The position numbers and the translations under genes are program-made. A DNA stretch of 64,000 bases from contig NZ_JAARLY010000005.1 in assembly GCF_011759385.1 (NCBI RefSeq), forward strand, positions 248,001-312,000. Direction: 5' to 3'. The notes below the pieces were generated by a model. That model did no database searches, had not been told where the DNA came from, and saw only the letters and a list, made by a program, of their open reading frames with translations. This document shows positions 38,792 to 48,059 of this stretch, piece after piece (position 1 is the first letter of the stretch; every line of letters starts with the position of its first letter). This DNA is from Oleiagrimonas sp. C23AA (GTDB lineage: Bacteria; Pseudomonadota; Gammaproteobacteria; Xanthomonadales; Rhodanobacteraceae).

Positions 38792-39933
38792 ACGTTACGC
38801 AGCCGCTCGATGGCAGCATCCAGCGTGGCATCGTTCTTGGCAAAGCAAAGGCGCAGGAAACGCGATGCTGGCGGCGTTTCATAAAACGGCGTCAGTGGAA
38901 TGCCGACCACTCCGGCCTCCTTGAGCAGCCACTGGCTGAAGTGGATGTCGTCGGTGTCCTGGATATCGCTGTAATCGACCAGCTGGAAGTAGCCGCCCGG
39001 CACGTCCAGCAGCTTGAAGCGCGTTTCGGCCAGCAAGGCGCGGAAACGGTCGCGCTTGGCCTGATAGAACGCCGGCAGCTCAAGGTAGTGCTGTGGCTCG
39101 TGCTCAAGCATCTCGGCAAAGGCGAACTGCGCCGGCGTAAACGTGCAGAAGGTCAGGTACTGATGCACCTTGCGAAATTCCGCCGACAGCGCCGCCGGCG
39201 CCACGCAGTACCCCACCTTCCAGCCCGTGCAATGAAAGGTTTTGCCGAACGAGCTGACCACAAAGCTGCGCGCGGCAAGCTCGGCATGGCGCAGCACGCT
39301 CTGATGATCGCGCCCGTCATAGACGATGTGCTCGTAGACCTCGTCCGACAGCACCACGATGTCGGTGTCGCGGGTAATGTCGGCCAGCGTGTCCAGATCG
39401 CCCGGCGAAAACACCGCGCCGGAGGGATTGTGCGGGGTGTTGACGATGATCATGCGTGTACGCGGCGTCACCGCATCGCGCACACGCTGCCAGTCGACAT
39501 TGAAATCGGGCAGATGCAGGGGCACGTGCACGGCTTTGGCGCCCTGCAGTTCGATGGCCGGCTCGTAGCTGTCATAAGCCGGGTCGAACACGATCACTTC
39601 GTCGCCTGCGCGCACGCTGGCGGCGATGGCCGAAAACAGCGCTTCGGTGGCGCCAGAGGTCACCGTGACCTCACTCTCGGCGCTGACCCGGTGCCCGTAA
39701 AGGCGCTCGGTCTTGAGCGCAATCTGCTCGCGCAGCGGTGCAATGCCGATGCCCGGCGCGTACTGGTTGCGCCCTTCGCGCATGGCCCGTTCCACCGCTT
39801 CACGCAGGCGCGCCGGCGGCTCGTAGTCGGGGAAGCCCTGCCCCAGATTCACCGCATTGTGCTCGATGGCCAGCTGGCTCATCACGGAAAAGATGGTGGT
39901 TCCGACCTTGGGCAGCTTGGTCTGAATCTGCAT
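38788..39933 (-). CDS. Class I/II aminotransferase (methionine/glutamine transaminase-like)
   Basis: A 381-residue PLP enzyme resembling YbdL and kynurenine/glutamine transaminase K. Landmarks are NLGQGFPDYEPP, NTPHNPSGAVF, SDEVYEHIVYD and the Schiff-base lysine in SSFGKTFHCTGWKVG. It likely re-aminates alpha-keto-gamma-methylthiobutyrate using glutamine, with the next gene (omega-amidase) consuming the glutamine-derived keto-acid. I use ATG 39933; a longer frame to 39999 would run through a palindromic operator candidate. Confidence 0.9.
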   Translation of the reverse strand: MQIQTKLPKVGTTIFSVMSQLAIEHNAVNLGQGFPDYEPPARLREAVERAMREGRNQYAPGIGIAPLREQIALKTERLYGHRVSAESEVTVTSGATEALFSAIAASVRAGDEVIVFDPAYDSYEPAIELQGAKAVHVPLHLPDFNVDWQRVRDAVTPRTRMIIVNTPHNPSGAVFSPGDLDTLADITRDTDIVVLSDEVYEHIVYDGRDHQSVLRHAELAARSFVVSSFGKTFHCTGWKVGYCVAPAALSAEFRKVHQYLTFCTFTPAQFAFAEMLEHEPQHYLELPAFYQAKRDRFRALLAETRFKLLDVPGGYFQLVDYSDIQDTDDIHFSQWLLKEAGVVGIPLTPFYETPPASRFLRLCFAKNDATLDAAIERLRNV

Positions 39934-39976
39934 GAATACCCCGCAGTGGCACACACGAATCGGGTGGAGAAAGGCA

Positions 39977-39996
39977 ACGTTTGGACGTCCAAACGT
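39977..39996. promoter_or_regulatory. 20-base perfect palindrome upstream of the aminotransferase
   Basis: ACGTTTGGAC joined directly to its reverse complement GTCCAAACGT, 43 bases before the aminotransferase start. Its length and perfection make chance unlikely. The central GACGTC matches the core of MetJ half-sites (AGACGTCT), which would suit a methionine-salvage gene, but MetJ normally needs tandem half-sites and the true regulator is unknown. Confidence 0.6.
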
Positions 39997-40037
39997 CAAT
40001 GAGGGCGCATGCTATCACGCATCCGGGTGATGTGAGC

Positions 40038-41006
40038 TTAACTTTCCAGGCACTTGCGCCGACGGCACTGCTGATGGTGTCTGGCCGCCGACTCGGGCAA
40101 CCGCTCGGCCAGGAAGTCAACAAAGGCGCGCACCCCGGGTAGCAACCCGCGGCGGCTGGGGTAGACAAAATGCATGGTGCCCTGCGGCGCGCTCCACTCC
40201 GGCAATACCACTTCAAGGTCGCCCCGTTCCAGCGCCGGCGCGCACACGAACTCGGGCAACAGGCACACACCGATGGCACCACGCGCGGCCTCCAGCGTGA
40301 CCTGGAAGTCGCCGCTGAACAGGCGCGGCTGAACATCCACGCTGACGCGGCGCTCGTCGCCGTCGATGAGCTCCCAGGCCTGGTGGTTGCTCTCACCTTC
40401 CAGCGTCGACAAGGTCGGCAGTTTGACCAGATCCTGCGGTACCGCGGGGCGACCGACCCGATCGAGCAGTTCGGGGCTGGCTACCAGCAGTACGCGTGAC
40501 TGACCAAATGCACGCATGATCAACGTGGCGTCGGTATCGAGCTTGGTGCGCACACGAATGGCAATATCATAGCCTTCGCCAATCACGTCAACGCGGCGGT
40601 CGCTGGAGAGCAGGCGCACCTGCACCTTGGGATAGCGCGCCATAAACTCAGGCAGCACGTGCGCCAGAATCGTACGGCTGAGCGCCACCGGGCAGCTCAC
40701 CCGCACCACGCCGCGCGGCTCAGCCTGCAATTCGTCCACCGCCTCCTGCGCGGCCTGCGCCTCCTCCAGGACGGCGCGGCAGTGGCCGTAGAAGCGCTCG
40801 CCGACCTCGGTTACCACAAAGCGGCGCGTCGTACGCTGCAACAGGCGCACGCCAAGGCGCTCCTCCAGCTGCGCAATGCGCTTGGACAGGCGCGATTTGG
40901 GAATCCCCAGCGCGCGTCCGGCGGCGGAAAAGCCACTGTGTTCGACCACAGCGGCGAAGAAATACAGGTCGTTGAGATCCTGCAAGGCACCGGATTGAGC
41001 CTGCAT
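40038..41006 (-). CDS. LysR-family transcriptional regulator
   Basis: A 322-residue regulator: N-terminal winged helix-turn-helix (about residues 10-70; [34 protein letters not shown] split over the two helices) and a C-terminal periplasmic-binding-protein-like effector domain. It closely resembles the DhcR/PA-type regulators that control adjacent quinone or azo reductases. It is divergent from azoR, so it probably regulates it and itself. The intergenic region holds an AGCCGGCT palindrome at 41041-41048, a possible binding core. Confidence 0.93.
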   Translation of the reverse strand: MQAQSGALQDLNDLYFFAAVVEHSGFSAAGRALGIPKSRLSKRIAQLEERLGVRLLQRTTRRFVVTEVGERFYGHCRAVLEEAQAAQEAVDELQAEPRGVVRVSCPVALSRTILAHVLPEFMARYPKVQVRLLSSDRRVDVIGEGYDIAIRVRTKLDTDATLIMRAFGQSRVLLVASPELLDRVGRPAVPQDLVKLPTLSTLEGESNHQAWELIDGDERRVSVDVQPRLFSGDFQVTLEAARGAIGVCLLPEFVCAPALERGDLEVVLPEWSAPQGTMHFVYPSRRGLLPGVRAFVDFLAERLPESAARHHQQCRRRKCLES

Positions 41007-41120
41007 GGCGTTTCCTTTGGCGAACGATACGTGTCAATTAAGCCGGCTAATCAAGTCACTGTCCAGATCCTAGACTTTACGCCATGGTCAATCACGGCCG
41101 GCTACATGCAGGAACGCATC

Positions 41121-41696
41121 ATGAAACTGCTTCACATCGACTCCAGCAGCCTGGGCCAGGCATCGGTTTCCCGCCAGCTTTCCGAGGCGGTGACCCGCGC
41201 CTGGCAGAACCGTCATCCCGAGCTTGAAGTGACCTATCGTGACCTGGTCGCCGAGCGCCAGCCCCACTGGGCACCGGGCGATGCACTGAGCCGCGAGCCC
41301 GGTGAACTGGGCCAGGTGTTGCTGAATGAGTTTCTGTCGGCCGATGTGGTGGTGATCGGTGCGCCGATGTACAACTTTGGCGTGCCCAGCCAGCTGAAAG
41401 CCTGGATCGACCACCTGGCCGTGCCGGGCAAGACCTTCCGCTACACCGAGAACGGTCCGGAAGGCCTGGCTGGCGGCAAGACGGTGGTCATCGCTTCCTC
41501 GCGCGGCGGTCGTTACACGCAGGGGCCAGCGGCGGCCATGGATCACCAGGAAGCTTACCTACGCAGCGTGTTCGGTTTCATGGGGGTGACCGACCTGCGC
41601 TTTGTGCGCGCCGAAGGCGTTGCCATGGGCGAAGATCAGCGCAACTCGGCGATCAACCATGCAGTCAGTGCCATTGAGGCGCTGATGGCCGCCTGA
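41121..41696 (+). CDS. azoR: FMN-dependent NADH:azo/quinone oxidoreductase
   Basis: A 191-residue flavodoxin-fold enzyme. It begins with [19 protein letters not shown] (FMN phosphate loop) and carries [17 protein letters not shown] and SSRGGRY, both characteristic of AzoR. It reduces azo dyes and, more physiologically, quinones by two electrons. I start at ATG 41121; an ATG at 41106 in frame would add five residues. It is transcribed divergently from the LysR gene. Confidence 0.95.
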   Translation: MKLLHIDSSSLGQASVSRQLSEAVTRAWQNRHPELEVTYRDLVAERQPHWAPGDALSREPGELGQVLLNEFLSADVVVIGAPMYNFGVPSQLKAWIDHLAVPGKTFRYTENGPEGLAGGKTVVIASSRGGRYTQGPAAAMDHQEAYLRSVFGFMGVTDLRFVRAEGVAMGEDQRNSAINHAVSAIEALMAA

Positions 41697-41718
41697 AGCA
41701 GCCGAACTGCTATCGGCC

Positions 41719-41749
41719 AAGGCCGTGGTGCGAACCGTACCGCGGCCTT
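41719..41749 (+). terminator. Weak hairpin after azoR
   Basis: AAGGCC and GGCCTT, with inner GGT/ACC pairing, followed by CTTGT rather than a T-run. Probably a weak terminator for azoR. Confidence 0.45.
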
Positions 41750-41811
41750 CTTGTATGGAAATTTGACCGCACAGACCAAGACCACCCGTCGCCATGCACC
41801 CGGCTTGCTGT

Positions 41812-42006
41812 TCATCGGCCAACGAGAAGCATGATCAGCCCGACACCTATCACCCACCCCACGGCCAGCGCCAGCAGAAACCGGCTGATACGGGTTGTTC
41901 GCAAACGCCAATAAAGGTCCGCCAACAGCAACCAGATGCCGCTGAAAACGACGATAGCGAATACCCCCCAGCCCAGATGACCGGATGTCCACAGAAAACT
42001 GCTCAT
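41812..42006 (-). CDS. Small two-helix membrane protein coupled to the PSD-like gene
   Basis: A 64-residue protein with two hydrophobic segments (VFAIVVFSGIWLLLADLYW and LLALAVGWVIGVGLIMLLV) joined by a basic loop (RLRTTRISR). I do not recognise a family. Its ATG overlaps the stop of the phosphatidylserine-decarboxylase-like gene (ATGA), so the two are translated together and may interact in the membrane. Confidence 0.75.
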   Translation of the reverse strand: MSSFLWTSGHLGWGVFAIVVFSGIWLLLADLYWRLRTTRISRFLLALAVGWVIGVGLIMLLVGR

Positions 42007-42686
42007 GAGGCGACGAGCCCCTCGGCCACAGGGGTTTCACCCGCCCAGACGCGCTCACCAGGACGGACCAGCAGCTTGGTATTGGCCGGCAACTCAAGCA
42101 CTACGGTACTACCCAGTAGTATCCGGCCGATGCGTTGACCGCGCTCGATGGTCTGACCCTCCTCGACCCAAACCTCGATGCGCCGCGCCGCGACGCTGGT
42201 GATCAGGCGCACTGCGATCTGTCCGGCATCGGTCGCAATCACCACGCGCTTTTGCACAGGGCACGGCTTCTCGCGAATGAACGCGAACTCCCGTCCTTCT
42301 CCGTCCATGAACTCGTTACCCAGCGATTCCACACTGACCACCACACCCGCCACCGGGCTGCGCTGCACATGCATGTCCCAAAAGCTCAAGGCGATCACCA
42401 GATAGCGTATGCCGCCCTGCTCATCGGCACTGGTAACCAAGCCATCGGCTGGCCCCACCAGGCTGGTACCCGGTGGCACCACGCGCTCGGGATCGTTGTA
42501 GAAATGTCGCAGAAACGAACGCTGATACTTGCCGCTGTTCAACCAGCCACGAATCTGCCTTTCCGGCCAGCGCTTGCGCGGCGGCAACCAGTGCCGAATG
42601 AGAGGTGACGGATTTGGAAAATACAAGACCGTGGCCGCAACCGCCGCGGCCAACACGCCCAATATGAAAATCTGCAGAACCAGCAC
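42003..42686 (-). CDS. Phosphatidylserine-decarboxylase-family protein
   Basis: A 227-residue protein with one N-terminal transmembrane helix and a PSD core. SFWDMHVQRSPVAG corresponds to the conserved D/H-xx-H region, and LLGSTVVL matches the LGST site where PSD proenzymes cut themselves to form the pyruvoyl cofactor. It may decarboxylate phosphatidylserine or a related amino-acid lipid. I chose the GTG at 42686 because AGGGGGAG lies just upstream (42691-42698); ATG 42728 would add 14 residues but lacks such a site. Whether it is the cell's only PSD cannot be told. Confidence 0.88.
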   Translation of the reverse strand: MLVLQIFILGVLAAAVAATVLYFPNPSPLIRHWLPPRKRWPERQIRGWLNSGKYQRSFLRHFYNDPERVVPPGTSLVGPADGLVTSADEQGGIRYLVIALSFWDMHVQRSPVAGVVVSVESLGNEFMDGEGREFAFIREKPCPVQKRVVIATDAGQIAVRLITSVAARRIEVWVEEGQTIERGQRIGRILLGSTVVLELPANTKLLVRPGERVWAGETPVAEGLVAS

Positions 42687-43070
42687 TGCTCTCCCCCTGG
42701 ATATTGCGCAAGCATCGGGCCGGATCATAGCCGACTTCCCGGCGTGCATGTCCTTCCTGGGGTGCCTGATAGTGGCAACCCAAACATGGAGCCTTGAGCG
42801 GCCACTCACACCGAGGCCCGATGTGTGACGATACAGGCCATCCGACCGGGCGTGGCACATTGAATACTTTCGGCTGGCCGCTTAAGTTTACGCGGCCGGC
42901 GCAGTACCGGCATTCACTGGATGCTCTTCCCCATCACAAGCCCCATCATGGACCGGGAAAGTCATTGTTGCCCATCGATCATCACATGACGTGGCCATGC
43001 ACCCCTCCGGCCGCCTCAAGCAGCTCGCACACCTCCAGCGTCACAAGAGCGTTTAGGTGATGTCACCCTG
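42687..43070. other. Divergent intergenic region, no gene seen
   Basis: About 380 bases between the PSD-like and VanZ-like genes. It holds the ribosome binding site of the PSD-like gene and presumably promoters for both, but no clear motif, RNA gene or small protein gene. Confidence 0.5.
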
Positions 43071-44282
43071 ATGTCGAGCCGTTCTCATAGCCACGTCCCG
43101 CCTCCGTCCAAGCGCCTGCGCCGCGGCCTGCTGGCTATTTGCGTCTGCCTGATCATCTATGGCTCGCTGTTTCCGTTTCACGGCTGGCGCACGCCAGGTG
43201 ACTTCAGCCAGCTCGTCAGCGCGGCGGCGCTCAAGGATGTATCGCGCTCGGACATACTGGCGAACATCCTCTTTTACATGCCGTTCGGATTCCTGGCGGG
43301 CCTCCGACGTCCCTTGCGCGCCACCGTTGCAATCGTGCTTGCCGCGCTCATGCTCAGTCTGAGTCTGGAAACGCTTCAGGCCTTTATACCCGGCCGTGTC
43401 GCCTCATGGCTGGACGTCATCACCAACGTCTGTGGCGCCGGTCTCGGCGCGCTGCTCGCGATGTGCTCCATCTTCGGCCTGCGCGCGCCACTAGGCGTCT
43501 CGCGCCTGACCCTGGCTGGCTATCTGCGGAATGACCGCGCCGCCGGCCTGGGTATCGCCGCCTTGCTGGCATGGGGCGCGGCGCAACTGATGCCGTTCGT
43601 GCCGTCGCTGGATATCAGTCATCTCAAGTCGGCTCTGAAACCGCTGTGGCATATGCTTCAGGGTACCCGTCCGATCGAGCCTTGGCGCTGCGTCGCCTAC
43701 GTGGCGGCCACTACCACATTAACCATCACCGGCTTCGGCATATTGCAGCACACGCGCTGGAGACGCCTTGCGCCTTTCTATCTGCTCGCCTTGCTGCCAT
43801 TGAAAGCGCTAATGATGGAGCGTCAGCTGTCGCCCGAGGACCTGGTCGGGACGTTGTTCGGAGTGACATTGGCCGCCGCGCTGTGGAGCGTCCATACTCG
43901 CGTGGCAAGGCTCATGGCAGCATTGCTGGTTCCCATCTGTGTGCTGGTCCAGGCACTGCATCCCGCGATTGCCGATACAACGACCTATGCCTTCAACTGG
44001 ATTCCGCTACACGCGCAATTGACCCACCCGCTTGGCGCGATGGCAAATCTCGCAGATACCATCTGGCCGGCAATGGCACTGGCGAGCCTGTGCGGTAAGC
44101 CGCGCGCGCGCGCGCTGTGGTACGCATTGGTCCCATGGGCGCTTTTCCTGTTGACTGCCGAGGGGCTGCAACAGTGGGTTCCGGGCCGCCATCCTGATAT
44201 CACCCCGGTCCTTTTCGGCGCCGCCGCATGGGCGCTTGCAGCCATTTACGCCGGTCATCCACCTTATCGAAAAAGGGACTGA
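43071..44282 (+). CDS. VanZ-family membrane protein
   Basis: A 403-residue integral membrane protein. The first half is a VanZ domain (IYGSLFPFHGW, then DILANILFYMPFGFLAG and LSLSLETLQAFIPGRVASWLDVITNVCGAGLG split over successive helices); a second set of helices follows, ending in a repeat of the motif (LLTAEGLQQWVPGRHPDITP). So it is effectively a tandem VanZ protein. VanZ proteins are common beside exopolysaccharide and exosortase loci, with unknown biochemical function. It converges on that locus with 71 bases between stops. Confidence 0.9.
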   Translation: MSSRSHSHVPPPSKRLRRGLLAICVCLIIYGSLFPFHGWRTPGDFSQLVSAAALKDVSRSDILANILFYMPFGFLAGLRRPLRATVAIVLAALMLSLSLETLQAFIPGRVASWLDVITNVCGAGLGALLAMCSIFGLRAPLGVSRLTLAGYLRNDRAAGLGIAALLAWGAAQLMPFVPSLDISHLKSALKPLWHMLQGTRPIEPWRCVAYVAATTTLTITGFGILQHTRWRRLAPFYLLALLPLKALMMERQLSPEDLVGTLFGVTLAAALWSVHTRVARLMAALLVPICVLVQALHPAIADTTTYAFNWIPLHAQLTHPLGAMANLADTIWPAMALASLCGKPRARALWYALVPWALFLLTAEGLQQWVPGRHPDITPVLFGAAAWALAAIYAGHPPYRKRD

Positions 44283-44353
44283 CCGGAGTACGTCATGCCC
44301 TTCAGCGCACCATGGCGCCATATGCACCCACCCGGCAAGCAACTCGGATGGTT

Positions 44354-46063
44354 CTAGCTCGCGCCAGGCAGCACCCGTGCCAGGCCGTCCTGGTGTAGCC
44401 ACTGCCAGGCTTTCCAGTGAAACAGCAGTTTCCACGCAACCTCAATGTCTGGCCCGGACTCGCGCAAACGCTCACGAACCTGCTCATGCAGCCAAGCGTC
44501 ATCCTCCTGCAGCAACAATTCGCCCAGAAAACAGGAACGCTCGACCTTGTACGCACCCGCCTTGGGGAACAAGCGCGGATGCCGCGCACGCTGCTGGAAA
44601 TAATGTTGCCGCAGTCGCTCCACGCCATAGGCAAGGCTCGGTACCCTACCCGGCATCAGTTCACCGCCGCTGATGAATGGCACCGCTAGCGAGCGCCTAT
44701 CCAGCTTTTGCAACAGCTGCCGGTACAAATGCCCACGCTGCTTGACCTCGAACGGAATGATCGCGGCGTGGGCCATGAAGTCCTTCGACAAGCCAGGTGT
44801 GAATGCATCGCCCTGACTCGCATAGACTTTCAGTGGATTCATGGAGGCCCGGTTGCGGCTTCGGTTCTCAATCACGAAGCGCGCTAGGCCGTAAGCATCC
44901 TGCGATAGGTGGGATACTTCCCGGCGAAGATCATCGGCGAATCCCTCGCGCATGGCTTCGTAAACTTCGTCCCTGAACAATCGCTTTGCCGCCCGCCATA
45001 TTGCGCTCCCGGCACCTCGGACTTCCTCTCGCAGATAGGCCTTGAAGCCACCTTCCGGCTGGTGCAGCGGCATGAACACGAATCCGGGAACCAATCCATC
45101 CCACACTGCGGTGCCATGAAGATGCGAAGCCACCTTGGCGATGAACAGCTCCATGCTTGGAAAACCGACATCGCTGGCCTGCAGGTAATCAATATAGGCC
45201 TGGGAGGAAAAGAAATCTGTTGCTGGATATACCCGGCGAAAGCGCATCCCGGCCAGCTTGGCCACGGCTTGGGCTAGTCGCCCGTCGGCGTCATTCGCTT
45301 CATCCTGGTGCGCAACGATCAGAGCCTGAGCCGGCACTACTGAGCGCTTCAGAAGAAATAGCAACAGCCGCGAATCAACCCCCCCACTCAACAATAACGT
45401 GCCGGGGTCGCCATAGGCTGCGCCCGCACGTACATCCTGCTCCAGCGAACCGAGAAAATCATAGCCTCGCCAAGCGTCGGAGGGATCGGGCCATTGCCAG
45501 TAGCGGCGAATATCCAGCGTGCCCCGCCGCACATCGAAGGTAACGATGCTTGCCGCGGGCACGCGCACCAGTCCCTGCATCAAAGAGCGTGCACCAATGG
45601 GATGGCCCAATGACAAAAACGCGCCCCAGGCTGCAAAGTCCGGATCGCCCCGCAGTGCCCTGGTCTGCGAAGACAGCGTCAGTTCGCCATTGACGTGACG
45701 CATGTAAAGCGGCTGCATGCCAAGGCAGTCGGTGACGACAACCAACCACTGTCGCTCGGCATCCCAAAACACTCCAGCGAAGGCGCCGTCGTATTGCGGA
45801 AACAGCCTCGCCGCGGCATCGGCATCGACAATGTTCTGCACAGCCGGCCCGCGGATCGGCTGGCCAACGAAAAAACACACGTGGCCCTGCGCCGGCATGG
45901 CTGCTCCTAGGCAACCAATTGAACCGCCGGGCACATCGCGCTGGGTGGCTAGACGTCCATCGTCATGCTGACGACCAAGCATGTCGGCAACACGATGGCC
46001 AGCATCGCTACCCATGTGTATGGCGAGCTTCCTGGCCCTGAAACCATCCGGTACCACATTCAT
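44354..46063 (-). CDS. Asparagine-synthetase-like amidotransferase 1, lacking the glutaminase cysteine
   Basis: A 569-residue protein with an AsnB layout: a degenerate glutaminase-like domain (about residues 1-200) and an ATP-pyrophosphatase domain with the PP-loop SGGVDS at about 226-231. True AsnB needs Cys at position 2 for glutamine hydrolysis; here the protein begins MNVVPDG and has no equivalent. It could use free ammonia or another amine to form an amide on a carboxylate, for example a uronic acid of the exopolysaccharide (inference). The ATG at 46063 is used; a TTG 15 bases upstream is possible. Last gene of the minus-strand locus. Confidence 0.85.
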   Translation of the reverse strand: MNVVPDGFRARKLAIHMGSDAGHRVADMLGRQHDDGRLATQRDVPGGSIGCLGAAMPAQGHVCFFVGQPIRGPAVQNIVDADAAARLFPQYDGAFAGVFWDAERQWLVVVTDCLGMQPLYMRHVNGELTLSSQTRALRGDPDFAAWGAFLSLGHPIGARSLMQGLVRVPAASIVTFDVRRGTLDIRRYWQWPDPSDAWRGYDFLGSLEQDVRAGAAYGDPGTLLLSGGVDSRLLLFLLKRSVVPAQALIVAHQDEANDADGRLAQAVAKLAGMRFRRVYPATDFFSSQAYIDYLQASDVGFPSMELFIAKVASHLHGTAVWDGLVPGFVFMPLHQPEGGFKAYLREEVRGAGSAIWRAAKRLFRDEVYEAMREGFADDLRREVSHLSQDAYGLARFVIENRSRNRASMNPLKVYASQGDAFTPGLSKDFMAHAAIIPFEVKQRGHLYRQLLQKLDRRSLAVPFISGGELMPGRVPSLAYGVERLRQHYFQQRARHPRLFPKAGAYKVERSCFLGELLLQEDDAWLHEQVRERLRESGPDIEVAWKLLFHWKAWQWLHQDGLARVLPGAS

Positions 46064-46401
46064 TAGGCGAACTACCAATCAAGAGAGCGAGCCGACACAC
46101 CTTAAGCCATTGCATACGTGATGACATCAGGAACCAAGGCTGCATATCGTCGAGTCCGGCTGGACTGCAACCCTATCGCGGAAGGGAACGGCCAGACAGG
46201 CAACGCCATATGCGGTGTTCACAAGCACCACCATGATCGGATGCCCCAGACGTTCGCCAGCACGTTACCGGCTGCGCACACCTTGCTGTTGTTTTTTGCA
46301 TTCCAGGTCGCGCCCGCACACGCCCTACATCATAAAAACACCGCCTGGTCTCATATTTTCCGCAACGTCACGCGCCTCAAACCATAAACACTGCGGGGCT
46401 T
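46064..46401. other. AT-richer spacer between two amidotransferase-like genes
   Basis: About 340 bases with no supported gene. It is long for this otherwise tight locus and probably includes a promoter for the gene ending at 44354. A plus-strand frame at 46118-46387 has no family features and I do not accept it. Confidence 0.45.
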
Positions 46402-47994
46402 TCACCTTCTTAACATGGACTCAATCTGATCGATATATATGATGGACTTCGGCACCCACGGATTGACTCGGCCAAACGAACACACACTCGCCAACATCCT
46501 GGCCCGCGGCACCATGTTCTTCATTATTCTTGATGGTCGCTTTAGTGCAAATATGCCCGCCGCTTGCGCTAGGAATCGGGCCTGTTGAGCGTTGTTACTG
46601 GCCATTGGGGCGGAATTTCTTGCGTAGGGTATATCTGAGAATGACGGGTAAGCACGTGCAATGGTCTGATCATGGAACTTGTGATCCATCAACAGACTTA
46701 CAGGCAAAGAACTAAGATAATCGAAAAGCTCGTGATCCAGGAACGGAGCATATACGCAAGAAATTCCCCTGATCATATTATAGGGGGCCAGCGCAATTGA
46801 ACGCCTGGTGCGATTCCAAAACATGAATGACCCAACCGGATTAGGGTGATCCAGATGTTTCTCTACCTCTGTTGCAAGACGTGTTATTGCCAACCCTTCA
46901 TCCCTGGCCGCGGCCAACTCACCCTTCAAAAGCGATAGAGTGACCGATGCACTGGTCTTTTGCCTTGATATGAGTGCAGAACATATGGCCCTAACGTCAC
47001 TAGAGCGAAACACCGCGTCCATGTCGGGATTGAGTGATTTGCTCTGACTCAGCACATCACCGCCGATGCCATCATAGGCGTAGTCGAATCGGCCGTTCAC
47101 GAACGTCGACAAAGCCAAGTACCAGCTATGCATGGGCGTACAGAAATTCGTCTCTCGATTTTTCTGCCACTCCGCTGAGAAAACCGGCAGCTGCTGCGGA
47201 ACAATCGTGCAGTCAAGCTGCAGCGCCTTGCATAATTGCGCTGCGATTGCAGGATCTTCGTTCGGGTCCGGAGGATGGTCCAGCGCCGAAACGCATACAT
47301 CCGGGGGACGCCCGGTGCGATGCAGCTCAAGTAGAATGTGCCTTGAGTCCCGACCGCCGCTCAGCGGTACTACACAGCGCCCCGTACCCGGCGTGCGCTT
47401 GGCCATGGACCTGGAGAAAAGGTCGATGTACGTATCTATGGCTTCATCGCGTGAATGATGCACCACGACAGGCGTCGCCGGGTATCGCCCCCGACATTGC
47501 AGCCTGTTGTTTTCCCACTCGAACACCGCGTGCGGCGGAACACTCTTGATGGCCCGGAACGGCGTGTCATCGCCGACGAAGTACCCAAGACGGAAGAATA
47601 CCGCCAGGCTCTCTGTATCCAGATCCCGAGGGGCGCCCTGCTCAATGAGCACCTCGATGGAAGGAGACACACAAACCCCCCCATCCTGCAGCCTGAACCA
47701 AAATAGGGGATAGCAACCATATCGATCATTGCGCACCACAAGTCGTCGACCATCCCACAGCCAACGTGCGAAAACGCCATCAACCACGTCATGGTTGTCA
47801 GAAGGCAGCTCATGACCGAAGCAGGCCTCCGCCCGGCCAGACGTCTCCAATATTTCATCGACCTGCCTGACCAGAAAATACGGCGCCCCCCCAGAGTGCT
47901 CGTCGGCGTCGGCGTCGATATCAGTATTGATGGGCATCGTTAGCGCCGGGCACTTGGAGCTTTCGGATGACAGGAACGGTCGAGAATTGGGCAT
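46402..47994 (-). CDS. Asparagine-synthetase-like amidotransferase 2, lacking the glutaminase cysteine
   Basis: A 530-residue protein. Only the second half of the glutaminase-like domain is recognisable (VFARWLWDGRRLVVRNDRYG, SIEVLIEQGAPRDLD); the N-terminus is shortened and has no cysteine nucleophile. The synthetase domain has the PP-loop SGGRDS at about 212-217 and the later YDGIGGD motif, so ATP-dependent chemistry should be intact. Start could be 47994 or 47937; neither has a strong ribosome binding site. Less GC-rich than the housekeeping genes. Presumably modifies a polysaccharide or lipid-linked sugar (inference). Confidence 0.83.
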   Translation of the reverse strand: MPNSRPFLSSESSKCPALTMPINTDIDADADEHSGGAPYFLVRQVDEILETSGRAEACFGHELPSDNHDVVDGVFARWLWDGRRLVVRNDRYGCYPLFWFRLQDGGVCVSPSIEVLIEQGAPRDLDTESLAVFFRLGYFVGDDTPFRAIKSVPPHAVFEWENNRLQCRGRYPATPVVVHHSRDEAIDTYIDLFSRSMAKRTPGTGRCVVPLSGGRDSRHILLELHRTGRPPDVCVSALDHPPDPNEDPAIAAQLCKALQLDCTIVPQQLPVFSAEWQKNRETNFCTPMHSWYLALSTFVNGRFDYAYDGIGGDVLSQSKSLNPDMDAVFRSSDVRAICSALISRQKTSASVTLSLLKGELAAARDEGLAITRLATEVEKHLDHPNPVGSFMFWNRTRRSIALAPYNMIRGISCVYAPFLDHELFDYLSSLPVSLLMDHKFHDQTIARAYPSFSDIPYARNSAPMASNNAQQARFLAQAAGIFALKRPSRIMKNMVPRARMLASVCSFGRVNPWVPKSIIYIDQIESMLRR

Positions 47995-48059
47995 CGAAAT
48001 AGGCTTTGTCTACGTAAATCACGGCCACCCTTCGCAGGGTCGCTCACTCGCGTCGGGTG

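Noticed and set aside
46118-46387. Possible small exported protein on the plus strand
   Set aside because: A hydrophobic segment is present, but there is no ribosome binding site, no family pattern, and it lies in an AT-rich spacer antisense to the operon.
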